Of a stretch of 33,593 nucleotides of DNA, positions 8,642-16,438 are shown piece after piece. Location of the stretch: positions 1-33,593 of the forward strand of contig JAJPXZ010000049.1 in assembly GCA_021205245.1 (NCBI GenBank). The letters are read 5' to 3'. This DNA is from Planctomycetaceae bacterium (lineage in GTDB: Bacteria; Planctomycetota; SZUA-567). The position numbers and the translations under genes were made by a program. The notes under the pieces are model-generated. The model worked only from the letters and a program-made list of their open reading frames with translations, was not told the origin of the DNA and did not search any database. The stretch's first letter is position 1. The number at the start of each line of letters is the position of its first letter.

Positions 8642-9718
8642 ATGCAATATAAATCTCCCCTGCAAAAAACGGTGATGACCACCCCGACCGAGTTCTGGAA
8701 CGATTCCTGCGCCCATTCCGAATTGCAGTCGGCATTGGAAAACGGCGCGACCGGGGCAACCACCAACCCGGTTATCGTCCTGGGCGTGCTCAAGAAGGAA
8801 ATGGATCTGTGGAAAGATCGCATCGCCGCCCTGGTCAAGGAAATGCCCTCTGCGACCGAAGACGACATCGCCTGGAAATTGAACGAGGAAATGGCGGTCA
8901 AGGGAGCGAAGCTTTTCGACCCAATCTTCACGAAATCCAAGGGCAAAAAGGGCCGTCTGTCCATCCAGACCAACGCCAAATACTATCGCGACGCCGAAGC
9001 CATGTGGAAGCAGGCTGTCCACTTCAATACCCTCGCCCCCAACATGCAGGTGAAAATGCCTGTTACCGAAGCCGGGGTGGCGGCGGTGGAAGAATCGACC
9101 TACCACGGCGTCTCGGTCAATGCCACCGTGTCGTTCTCCGTCCCGCAGGTACTGGCGGTCGCTGAAGCGGTTGAACGCGGCCTCAAGCGCCGCCAGGCCG
9201 AAGGCAAGGACATCTCGCAGATGTCCCCCGTCTGCACCATGATGGGCGGCCGTCTGGACGATTACCTCAAGGTGGTGTGGAAAAACGAGGGCGTGCCGTG
9301 CGACCCGGGCGTGCTCGAATGGGCCGGCATCGCCTGCTTTAAGAACGCCTATAAAATTTACCAGCAAAAGAAGTACACCACCCGGCTCTTGGCCGCCGCC
9401 TATCGGAACGTTATGCAGTGGTCGGAATTTGTCGGCGGTGACGTTGTCTTGACCATCACCTCGGACTGGCAGGAAAAGATCAACAAATCGGGCATCGACC
9501 CAACCCCGCGCATGGATGTGCCGGTCGACAAGACGATCCTGGATACCCTGAAGAAATACTTCCCCGAGTTTAACCGCGCTTTTGAAGGCGATGGCATGAA
9601 GGAAAGCGAATTTGCCGATTTCGGCGCGACCAAGCGCACCCTCAGCCAGTTCCTGGGCGGCTATGCCGATTTGCTCGGTGTTATTCGTGGCTTTATGATC
9701 CCCAACGTTCCCAAGTAA
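8642..9718 (+). CDS. tal: Transaldolase, long form
   Basis: This 358-residue transaldolase transfers a dihydroxyacetone unit from a ketose to an aldehyde acceptor through a lysine Schiff base. The TTNPVIV motif near residues 40-46 and the QVKMPVT segment with the Schiff-base candidate Lys138 are clear. A VNATVSFSVPQ strand follows, as in the family. It is longer than E. coli TalB and clearly unlike the short fructose-6-phosphate-aldolase type. It opens a tight operon with alanine and aldehyde dehydrogenase genes, which is not the usual pentose-phosphate setting. The likely role is cleavage of a ketose made by the isomerase at 12793. The ribosome site is weak (ACGGGA). A longer start at 8552 would begin inside the promoter transcript leader and is unlikely. 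Confidence 0.88.
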   Translation: MQYKSPLQKTVMTTPTEFWNDSCAHSELQSALENGATGATTNPVIVLGVLKKEMDLWKDRIAALVKEMPSATEDDIAWKLNEEMAVKGAKLFDPIFTKSKGKKGRLSIQTNAKYYRDAEAMWKQAVHFNTLAPNMQVKMPVTEAGVAAVEESTYHGVSVNATVSFSVPQVLAVAEAVERGLKRRQAEGKDISQMSPVCTMMGGRLDDYLKVVWKNEGVPCDPGVLEWAGIACFKNAYKIYQQKKYTTRLLAAAYRNVMQWSEFVGGDVVLTITSDWQEKINKSGIDPTPRMDVPVDKTILDTLKKYFPEFNRAFEGDGMKESEFADFGATKRTLSQFLGGYADLLGVIRGFMIPNVPK

Positions 9719-9763
9719 CCAAACAAAGGCAACGTGCCTTCCACTCTTGAAGGGAGTACACCC

Positions 9764-10897
9764 ATGATGACTGTCGGACTTGTCAAGGAAATCAAGAATC
9801 ACGAATACCGCGTTGGCTTGACCCCCAATTGCGTCAAGAGCTATGTCGAGGCCGGCAGTACTGTGCTTGTCGAAACGGGCGCGGGCGAGGGGTCCGGTTT
9901 TACCGATAGCGAATACGCCGCCGCCGGCGGCAAAATCGTCGACAAGGCCAAGGACGTCTGGGGCTTTGCCGACATGATCGTCAAGGTCAAGGAACCGGTC
10001 GCATCCGAATACGGCTTCCTCCGCGAAGACCAGGTGCTCTATACCTATCTCCACCTCGCCGCCGACCGTCCCCTCACCGAAGCCCTGCTGAAGGCCGGGA
10101 CCAAGGCCGTTGCCTACGAGACCATCGTCGACTCGGCCGGAACGCTCCCATGCCTTACCCCGATGAGCGAAATCGCCGGACGCATGTCGTCGCAGGAAGG
10201 CGCGAAATATCTCGAGAAACCCTACGGCGGCCGCGGCGTGCTTCTGGCCGGCGTTCCCGGCGTACGTAAAGCCAATGTCGTCATCATCGGCGGCGGCGTG
10301 GTCGGCACCAACGCCTGTAAAATCGCCGTCGGTCTGGGCGCGAACGTCACCATCATGGACGTGTCGGCCAAGCGCCTCGCCTACCTGGACGATCTCTTCG
10401 GCAGCCGGATTCAGACCCTCATGAGCACCAGGGCCAATATCCAGCAAGCCATCAAAGGGGCGGACCTGGTCATTGGCGCGGTTCTTATCCCCGGCCGCAA
10501 GGCTCCCAAGTTGATTCTCCGCGAAGACCTCGCGCTTATGACCAAGGGAACGGTCATCGTCGACGTCGCTATCGACCAGGGCGGCTGTTTCGAAACAAGC
10601 CATCCCACCACCCACCAAGACCCGGTGTTCATCATCGACGGCATTGTCCACTATTGCGTGGCCAACATGCCTGGCGCGGTGTCGCACTCCTCGACCCTGG
10701 CCTTGACCAACTCCACCCTGCGCTACGGCCTTCTTATCGCCAAGCATGGGCTGGAAGCGGCCCTGGGCATGGATGCCGCCTTGATTCCCGGCGTCAACTG
10801 CTACGATAAACACTGCACCTGCGACGGCGTTGCCGAGGCATTCGGCCTTGACTGCGCCGACGTGATGGAGTTGATTGGTGCCAGAACGTCTGTGTGA
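9764..10897 (+). CDS. ald: Alanine dehydrogenase
   Basis: This 377-residue NAD-dependent enzyme interconverts L-alanine with pyruvate and ammonium. The opening KEIKNHEYRVGLTP carries the substrate arginine. Other expected residues are the KVKEP lysine, the YLHLA histidine and the VAIDQGG aspartate; counted from the second Met (9767) these fall at 15, 75, 96 and 270, the classical positions. The nucleotide loop is GGGVVGTNA. GGGAG at 9752-9756 fits a start at 9764 slightly better than 9767. The usual NMPGAVPRTST stretch reads NMPGAVSHSST, a small deviation near the active site. It probably recycles alanine or pyruvate for a transaminase such as the one at 18530. Confidence 0.92.
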   Translation: MMTVGLVKEIKNHEYRVGLTPNCVKSYVEAGSTVLVETGAGEGSGFTDSEYAAAGGKIVDKAKDVWGFADMIVKVKEPVASEYGFLREDQVLYTYLHLAADRPLTEALLKAGTKAVAYETIVDSAGTLPCLTPMSEIAGRMSSQEGAKYLEKPYGGRGVLLAGVPGVRKANVVIIGGGVVGTNACKIAVGLGANVTIMDVSAKRLAYLDDLFGSRIQTLMSTRANIQQAIKGADLVIGAVLIPGRKAPKLILREDLALMTKGTVIVDVAIDQGGCFETSHPTTHQDPVFIIDGIVHYCVANMPGAVSHSSTLALTNSTLRYGLLIAKHGLEAALGMDAALIPGVNCYDKHCTCDGVAEAFGLDCADVMELIGARTSV

Positions 10898-10936
10898 CCA
10901 GGTTCCACTCCATCTTGATCTGAAAAGGATTCTCCA

Positions 10937-12328
10937 ATGGCGAAAACCCTGAAAGTCACCAACCCCGCGACCGGCGACGTGCTCGATACTCTGGAGCTCG
11001 CCGATGCCGCCCGCCTCGCCGCCATGGTCGCCACCGCCCGTGCGGCCCAGCCCGCCTGGCAGGATACGCCGCTGTATGCGCGGGGCGAAATCCTCATGCG
11101 TTTTGCCGATGAGCTGGAAGCGGCAAATGAACACATCGCCACCCTTTCCGCCAAGGACATGGCCAAGCCCATCGTCCAGGCGCGAGGAGAAAACGAGGAC
11201 GGCGCAAAACTGCTCCGCGCCGCTGTCGAGCGGGCCAAACACCTCTATGGCGAGGTGTTGACCGACAACGCGCCCGGCTTTGAAAAAGACCTGATCTTCA
11301 CCCGCCGCGAGGCGCTGGGCGTGATAGCTTGCATCATTCCTTTTAATTTCCCGATTGAATTGACCTTCCAGAAGATCGCGCCCGCCTTGATCATGGGCAA
11401 TGCGGTTCTCGTCAAGGCTCCATCGGCCAACCCGCTCGCCGTCATGGCGTTGGACGCGGTCGCCAAAAAGGCCGGATTCCCGGAGGGAGTCGTGCAATTC
11501 ATGGTTTGCGATCGGGCCGACATGGTGGCTCAGGTCGTCAAGAATCGCGACGTCGACGCCATCAGCATGACCGGCAGCACGCCGGCTGGCCAGGCGCTTA
11601 TGCGGGACGGCGCAGACACTTTGAAACGGCTCTACTTTGAATTGGGCGGCAACGACGCCATGATCATCTTTGATGACGCAGACCTCGACGCCGCCATCGA
11701 TGAAATGACCACCAGCCGTCTGGAAAACAACGGCCAGGTATGCTGCGCCTCGAAGCGTTTTATTGTGCAAAAGGGCGTGTATGGGAAGGTGGTGGAAAAG
11801 CTGACCGCCCGTCTCGCCGCCGCCAAGGCGGGGAGCGCCCTCGACGACGATGCGGTCGTCACCACGCTGGTGTCGGAAAAAGCGGCTATAGAAGTGGAAA
11901 AGCAGATCGCCACAACGGTGGAGCAGGGGGCGAACCTGCACTTCGGCGGCAAGCGGGACGGGGCGCGAATCATGCCTACCATCTTGACGAACGTCACGCC
12001 GGAAATGGATATTGCCTCGGATATGGAGGTGTTTGGGCCGGTGTTCCCGCTCATCGCCTTTGATACGGAAGAAGACGCTATCCGCATTGCCAATAATTCC
12101 TGCTTTGGCCTTTCGTCCGGCTTGATGACGGCGGACCTGCGCCGCGCCTTTCGGGTCGGCGGCAAACTGAAGGCAGGGGCGGCGGTGGTGAACGGCTCCG
12201 GCGGTTACCGGCATCTTGATCAGCCTTTTGGCGGATACAAGATGAGCAGCATCGGCCGGGAAGGGATCAGTATTTCGTTGGAAGAATTCAGCCATATCAA
12301 GGTCTTTGCGGTGAAGAAGGCATTTTAA
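10937..12328 (+). CDS. NAD(P)-dependent aldehyde dehydrogenase
   Basis: This 463-residue enzyme oxidises an aldehyde to an acid. The general base is Glu235 (FELGGND) and the catalytic cysteine Cys269 (GQVCC). The IPFNFP cofactor strand and an FGPVFP motif near the C-terminus are present. The length and the NNGQVCCASKR active-site context place it in the succinate-semialdehyde/lactaldehyde/glycolaldehyde type. It lies 39 bases after alanine dehydrogenase with the ribosome site AAAAGGA. In this operon its natural substrate is probably the short aldehyde released by the transaldolase, or one made by the class III aminotransferase. Which of the two cannot be decided from sequence. Confidence 0.9.
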   Translation: MAKTLKVTNPATGDVLDTLELADAARLAAMVATARAAQPAWQDTPLYARGEILMRFADELEAANEHIATLSAKDMAKPIVQARGENEDGAKLLRAAVERAKHLYGEVLTDNAPGFEKDLIFTRREALGVIACIIPFNFPIELTFQKIAPALIMGNAVLVKAPSANPLAVMALDAVAKKAGFPEGVVQFMVCDRADMVAQVVKNRDVDAISMTGSTPAGQALMRDGADTLKRLYFELGGNDAMIIFDDADLDAAIDEMTTSRLENNGQVCCASKRFIVQKGVYGKVVEKLTARLAAAKAGSALDDDAVVTTLVSEKAAIEVEKQIATTVEQGANLHFGGKRDGARIMPTILTNVTPEMDIASDMEVFGPVFPLIAFDTEEDAIRIANNSCFGLSSGLMTADLRRAFRVGGKLKAGAAVVNGSGGYRHLDQPFGGYKMSSIGREGISISLEEFSHIKVFAVKKAF

Positions 12329-12362
12329 AAAAAAGAGACCCCCATTATACGAAATGGAGGTC
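12327..12362 (-). terminator. Rho-independent terminator oriented leftward
   Basis: On the minus strand a 9-bp stem (GACCTCCAT/ATGGGGGTC, one G-U pair, loop TTCGTATA) is followed by TC and then eight Ts. On the + strand the same stem has a C-A mismatch and no T-run after it. The signal therefore reads best for leftward transcription, although no leftward protein gene is present upstream of it. Confidence 0.6.
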
Positions 12363-12792
12363 CCGGAAATCCCACCCGGAGCCCGGAGGGTACGTGCACG
12401 TAACGCAGTGAAGAGCCGGGGCCAGCGGCATCCTCGGGCGTGATAGTGAATCGTGAGTTGAGGTATCCGGCTTCTGATCCGATCCCGTATCGGATACCGC
12501 CCGGCTTTTAGCTTACCTTTTCACGATCCGTGGGGCCAGGTAGAGGTGCACCCTCACGCCATTACCATAGAGATGGCCGGCTCGCATTTGCGTTGGGTAC
12601 TACGCCGGATACGCATCACCATGGATTTTTGTTTTTTACCCTCCGGGTCTGTCCCATGTATACTACGGGACGTCGGATGGGTACCGCAGCTTTCGCGAAA
12701 AGCTTTTGTTACAGCATTGAATCTAGCGCTGTTCACACGCGGGTGATCCGATTTTTTTATTTTTTCGTTTCTTTTGTCCCCCGGAGACCACC
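12329..12792. other. Structured 464-base intergenic region
   Basis: No convincing protein gene is present. The stretch is rich in inverted repeats: the palindrome TACGTGCACGTA (12391-12402); two mutually exclusive stems, GGTATCCG/CGGATACC (12462-12469 with 12491-12498) and ATCCGAT/ATCGGAT (12477-12483 with 12489-12495); and AGCTTT/AAAGCT (12689-12694 with 12700-12705). A weak stem (GTTCAC/GTGATC) is followed by a T-rich tract (about 12750-12778) just before the ribosome site of the isomerase gene. TATACT at 12659-12664 could be a -10 box. The whole could be a regulatory leader, a non-coding RNA gene on either strand, or both. Confidence 0.5.
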
Positions 12793-13590
12793 ATGTACAT
12801 CGACAAGAAACTCGAGCGAGGCTACAACGAGTACACCCGCGAAGACATCGAAAACGGTTACGGCAGCATGATGGATGTCGGCATCATCATGATGGAACCG
12901 GGCGACACCTACGAATTCCACCACGCTGACAAGGAATTGGCCTGGATTCTCCTGTACGGCAAGGCGGTCGCCAGCTTCGTCGGGAAGGACGTGACAATGG
13001 AACGGCCGAATCCCTTCGACTACGACACCTGGTGTCTGCACCAGTCGAAAGGCGCGTCCAGCCGCATCACCGCAATCGAGCCGTGCAAAGTGTATGTCCA
13101 GGCGACGAGCAACGACAAGACCTTCCCCACCCACCTCTACACGCCGGAAGAAACCGACACCTGGCGGCGCGGGGCGAACGGCGAATGCGGCGGCTGCATC
13201 AAGCGGGATGTCCGCACCAGCTTTGACTATGGCAACGCGCCCTATTCCAACATGGTTCTGGGCGAAGTCGTCAACCTCCCGGGCAAATGGTCCAGCTATC
13301 CGCCCCACTGGCACCCCCAGCCCGAAGTGTATTTCTACCACTTTGAAAAAGAGCAGGGCTTTGGCGCGGGATGGGTGGACGACGAGATTGCCGAGCTGCA
13401 CCACAACGGCCTGGCTATCCTTACCAAAGGCGTGCACCCGATGTCGATGGCGCCGGGCTATGCCTGCTGCTATGTGTGGGGCATCCGTCACCTGCCGGGC
13501 AACCCGTGGGAAAAGACACGGATCGACGACCCCGCCCATCTGTGGATGATTGAACCGGATGCACAGTACTGGACCGGTGAGGACAAGTAA
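12793..13590 (+). CDS. IolB/KduI-type sugar isomerase (cupin fold)
   Basis: This 265-residue protein matches the 5-deoxy-glucuronate isomerase (IolB) family in length and in the metal-site block YPPHWHPQPE. The expected metal ligands are His172, His174, Glu178 and His215 (GVHPMS). IolB interconverts an aldose acid and a ketose acid in inositol breakdown. No other inositol gene (IolC, D, E, G or J) is in the window, so an inositol role is doubtful. An aldose-ketose isomerase acting on a free, unphosphorylated sugar upstream of the transaldolase is a better fit to the context. The start follows CCCCGGAGA behind a T-rich tract. It has more than 200 bases of untranslated leader if the -10-like box at 12659 is used or none if transcription is elsewhere. 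Confidence 0.8.
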   Translation: MYIDKKLERGYNEYTREDIENGYGSMMDVGIIMMEPGDTYEFHHADKELAWILLYGKAVASFVGKDVTMERPNPFDYDTWCLHQSKGASSRITAIEPCKVYVQATSNDKTFPTHLYTPEETDTWRRGANGECGGCIKRDVRTSFDYGNAPYSNMVLGEVVNLPGKWSSYPPHWHPQPEVYFYHFEKEQGFGAGWVDDEIAELHHNGLAILTKGVHPMSMAPGYACCYVWGIRHLPGNPWEKTRIDDPAHLWMIEPDAQYWTGEDK

Positions 13591-13601
13591 GAAAGTTTTT
13601 C

Positions 13602-13638
13602 CGCCAGCGGCCTGAATACGTCATTCAGGCCGCTGGCG
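13602..13638. terminator. Perfect 16-bp hairpin after the isomerase gene
   Basis: CGCCAGCGGCCTGAAT (13602-13617) and its exact complement (13623-13638) enclose a 5-base loop, 11 bases after the isomerase stop. No T-run follows on either strand, so it may end transcription poorly and instead protect the 3' end or be processed. Confidence 0.55.
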
Positions 13639-13710
13639 TATCCCGATGACAGCCATGCCTGTGGAGTGGCTTGTCGACGCGCTGAAAGGTATCCCATGCT
13701 CCGTCATGCA

Positions 13711-13757
13711 TTGACACGCGCTTCCGAGCAGTTAAGATATAGTAATATACCAATTAA
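13711..13757 (+). promoter_or_regulatory. Promoter and possible operator (site B) of the GntR gene
   Basis: TTGACA (13711-13716) and TAAGAT (13733-13738) are 16 bases apart. They overlap the AT-rich element GATATAGTAATATACCA (13736 onward), which resembles the sites at 8532, 14731 and 18479. The position suggests autoregulation and supports the start at 13780. Confidence 0.45.
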
Positions 13758-13779
13758 CCGGAACGGAACGGGGACTATC

Positions 13780-14463
13780 ATGGAAGGTTTGGTCAAAAAG
13801 AACAGGCCGCAGGGCAGGTCGGTCGCGTACACCATGTTGAAGGACGCAATCCAGTATCTGGAATTGATGCCGGGTTCCATTCTGGTCGAAGGCGAGCTGA
13901 TCGAACGCATGGGCCTGGGGCGGACTCCCATACGCGAGGCCTTGATCCGCTTGTCGGAAGAAATGCTGGTTAATATTTTTCCTCAATCCGGAACCTATGT
14001 CGCGCCGATCAGCTTCGAGCTGGCCCGCGAAGTGGCGTATATGCGGCACCTGCTTGACCGCGACGTGTGCTTGACCCTCTGCGCCAAGAAAACCAAACTG
14101 CGCGAGCAGGTGGATGAACAATTCTACTTCATGCGTTCCGCCATTAAGCGTCACGACGTGGCCGAATATATTCGCCAGGATAACAACCTCCACGGGGTTA
14201 TCTTTAAAATCGCCGGGCATGAGATGATCTGGAATATCATCTCCAATTCGCGGGCGCATTATAACCGCGTGCTTATGCTGGATCTGCAGCGCGACGGCAA
14301 GCTCGACGATTCCTTCCAGGAACATGAGGAGCTGGTAGAGTGCATCGAATCGGGCAACCGTAAGCGCCTGGATGAAATCCTCGGTCATCACCATGACCAT
14401 AACCCCAATTCGGAGTTTATTGAAGAGATTCGCCGGAAAAAGCCGGAGTACTTTCCAGCCTAG
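13780..14463 (+). CDS. GntR-family regulator with FCD domain
   Basis: This 227-residue repressor or activator has an N-terminal winged helix (about residues 12-75; the recognition part reads LIERMGLGRTPIREALIRL) and a C-terminal all-helical FCD ligand domain (about 85-215). The FCD part carries the expected Asp and His candidates for metal or ligand binding (NNLHGVIF, EHEELVECIESG, GHHHDH). FCD regulators commonly sense organic acids or sugar acids. It sits between the isomerase and the second ABC importer and probably controls both and the flanking enzyme operons. The longer reading from 13666 would span the promoter, so the ATG at 13780 is chosen. Confidence 0.88.
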   Translation: MEGLVKKNRPQGRSVAYTMLKDAIQYLELMPGSILVEGELIERMGLGRTPIREALIRLSEEMLVNIFPQSGTYVAPISFELAREVAYMRHLLDRDVCLTLCAKKTKLREQVDEQFYFMRSAIKRHDVAEYIRQDNNLHGVIFKIAGHEMIWNIISNSRAHYNRVLMLDLQRDGKLDDSFQEHEELVECIESGNRKRLDEILGHHHDHNPNSEFIEEIRRKKPEYFPA

Positions 14464-14668
14464 GATGCCGAGTAATTGTAGCGACCGCACACATGCTTGT
14501 GGATTCCGTCCGCCCTCTTAACGGGGTGGATTTCCACGCAACTGAATGCAGAGCAATGCCAGCGTAGCCCTCTTAGTTTTGTGCCATATCCATAAGTTTG
14601 CGACTTCTCTTCCATTTCATGGTATTTGCCCTTCTTCACACCATAACCAGGCGGTAGCGGTGTTTTGG

Positions 14669-14690
14669 GCGGAATTTTCCCGCTTTTTTT
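14669..14690 (+). terminator. Probable terminator behind the GntR gene
   Basis: A short GCGG/CCGC stem (14669-14672 with 14680-14683) is followed directly by seven Ts (14684-14690). The stem is weak, so efficiency is uncertain. Confidence 0.4.
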
Positions 14691-14702
14691 AAGAATTGCC
14701 AT

Positions 14703-14730
14703 TTGACTAAGGTCAAGTATATACTATAAT
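14703..14730 (+). promoter_or_regulatory. Near-consensus promoter of the second sugar importer
   Basis: TTGACT (14703-14708) and a perfect TATAAT (14725-14730) are 16 bases apart. The transcript would start near 14737, leaving a leader of about 185 bases before the ATPase. Confidence 0.75.
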
Positions 14731-14747
14731 GATAATATATTAGTCAG
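14731..14747. promoter_or_regulatory. Candidate AT-rich operator, site C
   Basis: GATAATATATTAGTCAG lies on the expected start point and contains the palindrome TAATATATTA. It shares GATAATATAT with site A and ATATATTAGT with site D. Repressor binding here would block initiation. Confidence 0.4.
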
Positions 14748-14920
14748 CAAGAAATGCTTTGCTCCCTTTGCCCCTCGCTCTCCTCACATTCGACCTTTAC
14801 CGCATTTGCCGTCTGTTTTGCATGCGCTCCGGCCTTTGGTGCGAATTCGTCCGTTTCTACCAACGTTCGCCCCAAGGTCGTCGATGTATTCTCGCCGAAT
14901 CGCCGCAGGAGGATTTTGTC

Positions 14921-16438
14921 ATGGATCGCCCCGATCAATACCTATTGCGAATGGAGGGAATTACCAAGACGTTCCCCGGCGTCACGGCGCTGGACAACGT
15001 TACTCTGCGGGTCCAACCCGGAACCGTGCACACCATCATGGGTGAAAACGGCGCGGGCAAGTCCACCTTGATGAAAGTCCTCAGCGGCAGCTATCCCGCC
15101 GACAAAGGCACGGTGTTCTTCGACGGCGAACAGGTCGAGTTCAATAGCAGTAACGACGCTCTCCGCCACGGCATCTCCATGATTCACCAGGAACTCAGCA
15201 TCATCCCCGACATGACTGTCGCCGACAATATCTACCTCGGTCACGCGCCGTCGTCCTTCGGCATGGTCAACGACAAAAAGCTGATGGAGATGACCACCGC
15301 CCTCTTCGACAAACTCGGCATCGACCCGATACCGCCGAAAACGCGCATGCGCGAACTCTCCATCGCCCGGATGCAGATGGTGGAAATCGCCAAAGCCGCT
15401 TCTTTTGAATCCAAAATCATTATCATGGACGAGCCCACCTCGGCGATTTCGGAAAAAGAGGTGGAGGTCCTGTTCAATATCATCCGCGAACTTAAAGCCA
15501 AAGGCACGGCGATCATCTATATTTCCCACAAGATGGACGAGATCTTCCAGATTTCCGATTACATCACCGTGCTCCGCGACGGCAAATATGTCGACACCAA
15601 GCCGGCGTCGGAACTGGACAACGACAAGCTGGTGAAAATGATGGTCGGCCGCGACCTGACCGAAATGTTTAAACGCACCCCGGCCCCGCTTGGCGACACT
15701 GTCCTCGAGGTCCGCAACCTGACCCGCTTTGGTAAATTCTACAACGTCAACCTCAGCCTGCGTAAAGGTGAAATCCTCGGCATTACCGGCCTTATCGGCG
15801 CTGGCCGCACCGAGGTGGCGGAAGCGATTTTCGGCATTTGGCCGGCCGACAGCGGCGAGATCCTCGTCCACGGCAGGCATGTCAATGTTCGCCGCCCCAT
15901 CGACGCCATCAATAACGGCATTGCCTTCCTGACCGAAGACCGCAAGCGCCAGGGCCTGTTTCTCGGCCTGTCTGTGAAACGGAATGTCTCCATTTGCAAA
16001 ATCCGCGAACTGAGCCGCATGAATATTGTCGATGTCAGGAACGAACGCGTCGTGTGCCGCCAGTACGTCGAGTCTCTCCGCATCAAGACGCCGTCCATCG
16101 CCACCAAGGTCCGTTCGCTCTCCGGCGGCAACCAGCAAAAAGCCCTGATCGCCCGCTGGCTCCTGATGGAACCGGATATCCTTATCCTCGACGAGCCGAC
16201 GCGCGGCATCGACGTGGGCGCAAAACAGGAAATCTACGCCCTCATCGACAAACTGACCCGGGATGGCAAGGCCGTTATCCTCATCTCCTCCGAAATGCCC
16301 GAGGTCATCTCCATGTGCGACCGCATCATCGTGATGAACCAGGGCGAGGCCAAGAAGGAACTGACCCACGGCTTCACCCAGGAAGACATTATGCACCACG
16401 CCGCGAATTTTGAATCGATACGGAGGACAGTGAAATGA
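14921..16438 (+). CDS. Sugar ABC importer ATPase, RbsA type (system 2, intact)
   Basis: This 505-residue two-domain ATPase powers a ribose-type sugar importer from the cytoplasmic side. NBD1 has Walker A GENGAGKST (41-49) and the IIIMDEPTSAI Walker B. NBD2 has the usual GLIGAGRTE loop, an intact signature LSGGN (400-404) and Walker B with Glu425 followed by PTRGIDVGAK. It is a useful in-window reference for the damaged copy at 2242, whose residues line up one position later. The start at 14921 follows a strong ribosome site (GCAGGAGGA). The stop overlaps the permease start by four bases (ATGA), a sign of translational coupling. Confidence 0.94.
   Translation: MDRPDQYLLRMEGITKTFPGVTALDNVTLRVQPGTVHTIMGENGAGKSTLMKVLSGSYPADKGTVFFDGEQVEFNSSNDALRHGISMIHQELSIIPDMTVADNIYLGHAPSSFGMVNDKKLMEMTTALFDKLGIDPIPPKTRMRELSIARMQMVEIAKAASFESKIIIMDEPTSAISEKEVEVLFNIIRELKAKGTAIIYISHKMDEIFQISDYITVLRDGKYVDTKPASELDNDKLVKMMVGRDLTEMFKRTPAPLGDTVLEVRNLTRFGKFYNVNLSLRKGEILGITGLIGAGRTEVAEAIFGIWPADSGEILVHGRHVNVRRPIDAINNGIAFLTEDRKRQGLFLGLSVKRNVSICKIRELSRMNIVDVRNERVVCRQYVESLRIKTPSIATKVRSLSGGNQQKALIARWLLMEPDILILDEPTRGIDVGAKQEIYALIDKLTRDGKAVILISSEMPEVISMCDRIIVMNQGEAKKELTHGFTQEDIMHHAANFESIRRTVK

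Larger units (their letters stand above)
14464..14920. other. Intergenic region before the second importer
   Basis: This 457-base gap holds a probable terminator (14669-14690), a near-consensus promoter (14703-14730), an AT-rich element (14731-14747) and a leader of about 180 bases before the ATPase gene. An 80-codon leftward frame (14460-14702) lacks a ribosome site and family features, so I do not call it a gene. Confidence 0.6.

Noticed and set aside
8636..12295. A 1,219-codon open frame on the minus strand across three genes
   Set aside because: It is the exact codon-for-codon antisense of three well-supported genes and stays open because they avoid TTA, CTA and TCA. Its translation is rich in His, Gly, Asp and Val without any family motif.
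12671..12710. Resemblance to a T-box (ATGGGTACCGCAG followed by a stem and TTTTG)
   Set aside because: The core has an extra base compared with the T-box sequence, no specifier stem is recognisable, and the gene downstream is not an amino-acid or tRNA-synthetase gene.
12530..12871. Short + strand frames in the gap before the isomerase (such as 12530-12871 and 12546-12746)
   Set aside because: They have no ribosome sites, no family features, and one overlaps the isomerase gene out of frame.
12793..13590. Inositol catabolism as the role of the IolB-like gene
   Set aside because: None of the other inositol enzymes is present in the window, and the aldehyde dehydrogenase lies in a different operon with transaldolase. 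The family match is kept but the pathway is not.
14460..14702. An 80-codon minus-strand frame in the gap before the second importer
   Set aside because: It is basic and rich in Gly, Lys and Tyr. No ribosome site precedes its start, it runs through the GntR terminator, and I recognise no family. A decayed transposon fragment is possible but unsupported.
14942..16399. A 485-codon minus-strand frame opposite the system 2 ATPase
   Set aside because: It is codon-aligned antisense to an ABC ATPase with all its motifs. No ribosome site or recognisable domain is present.
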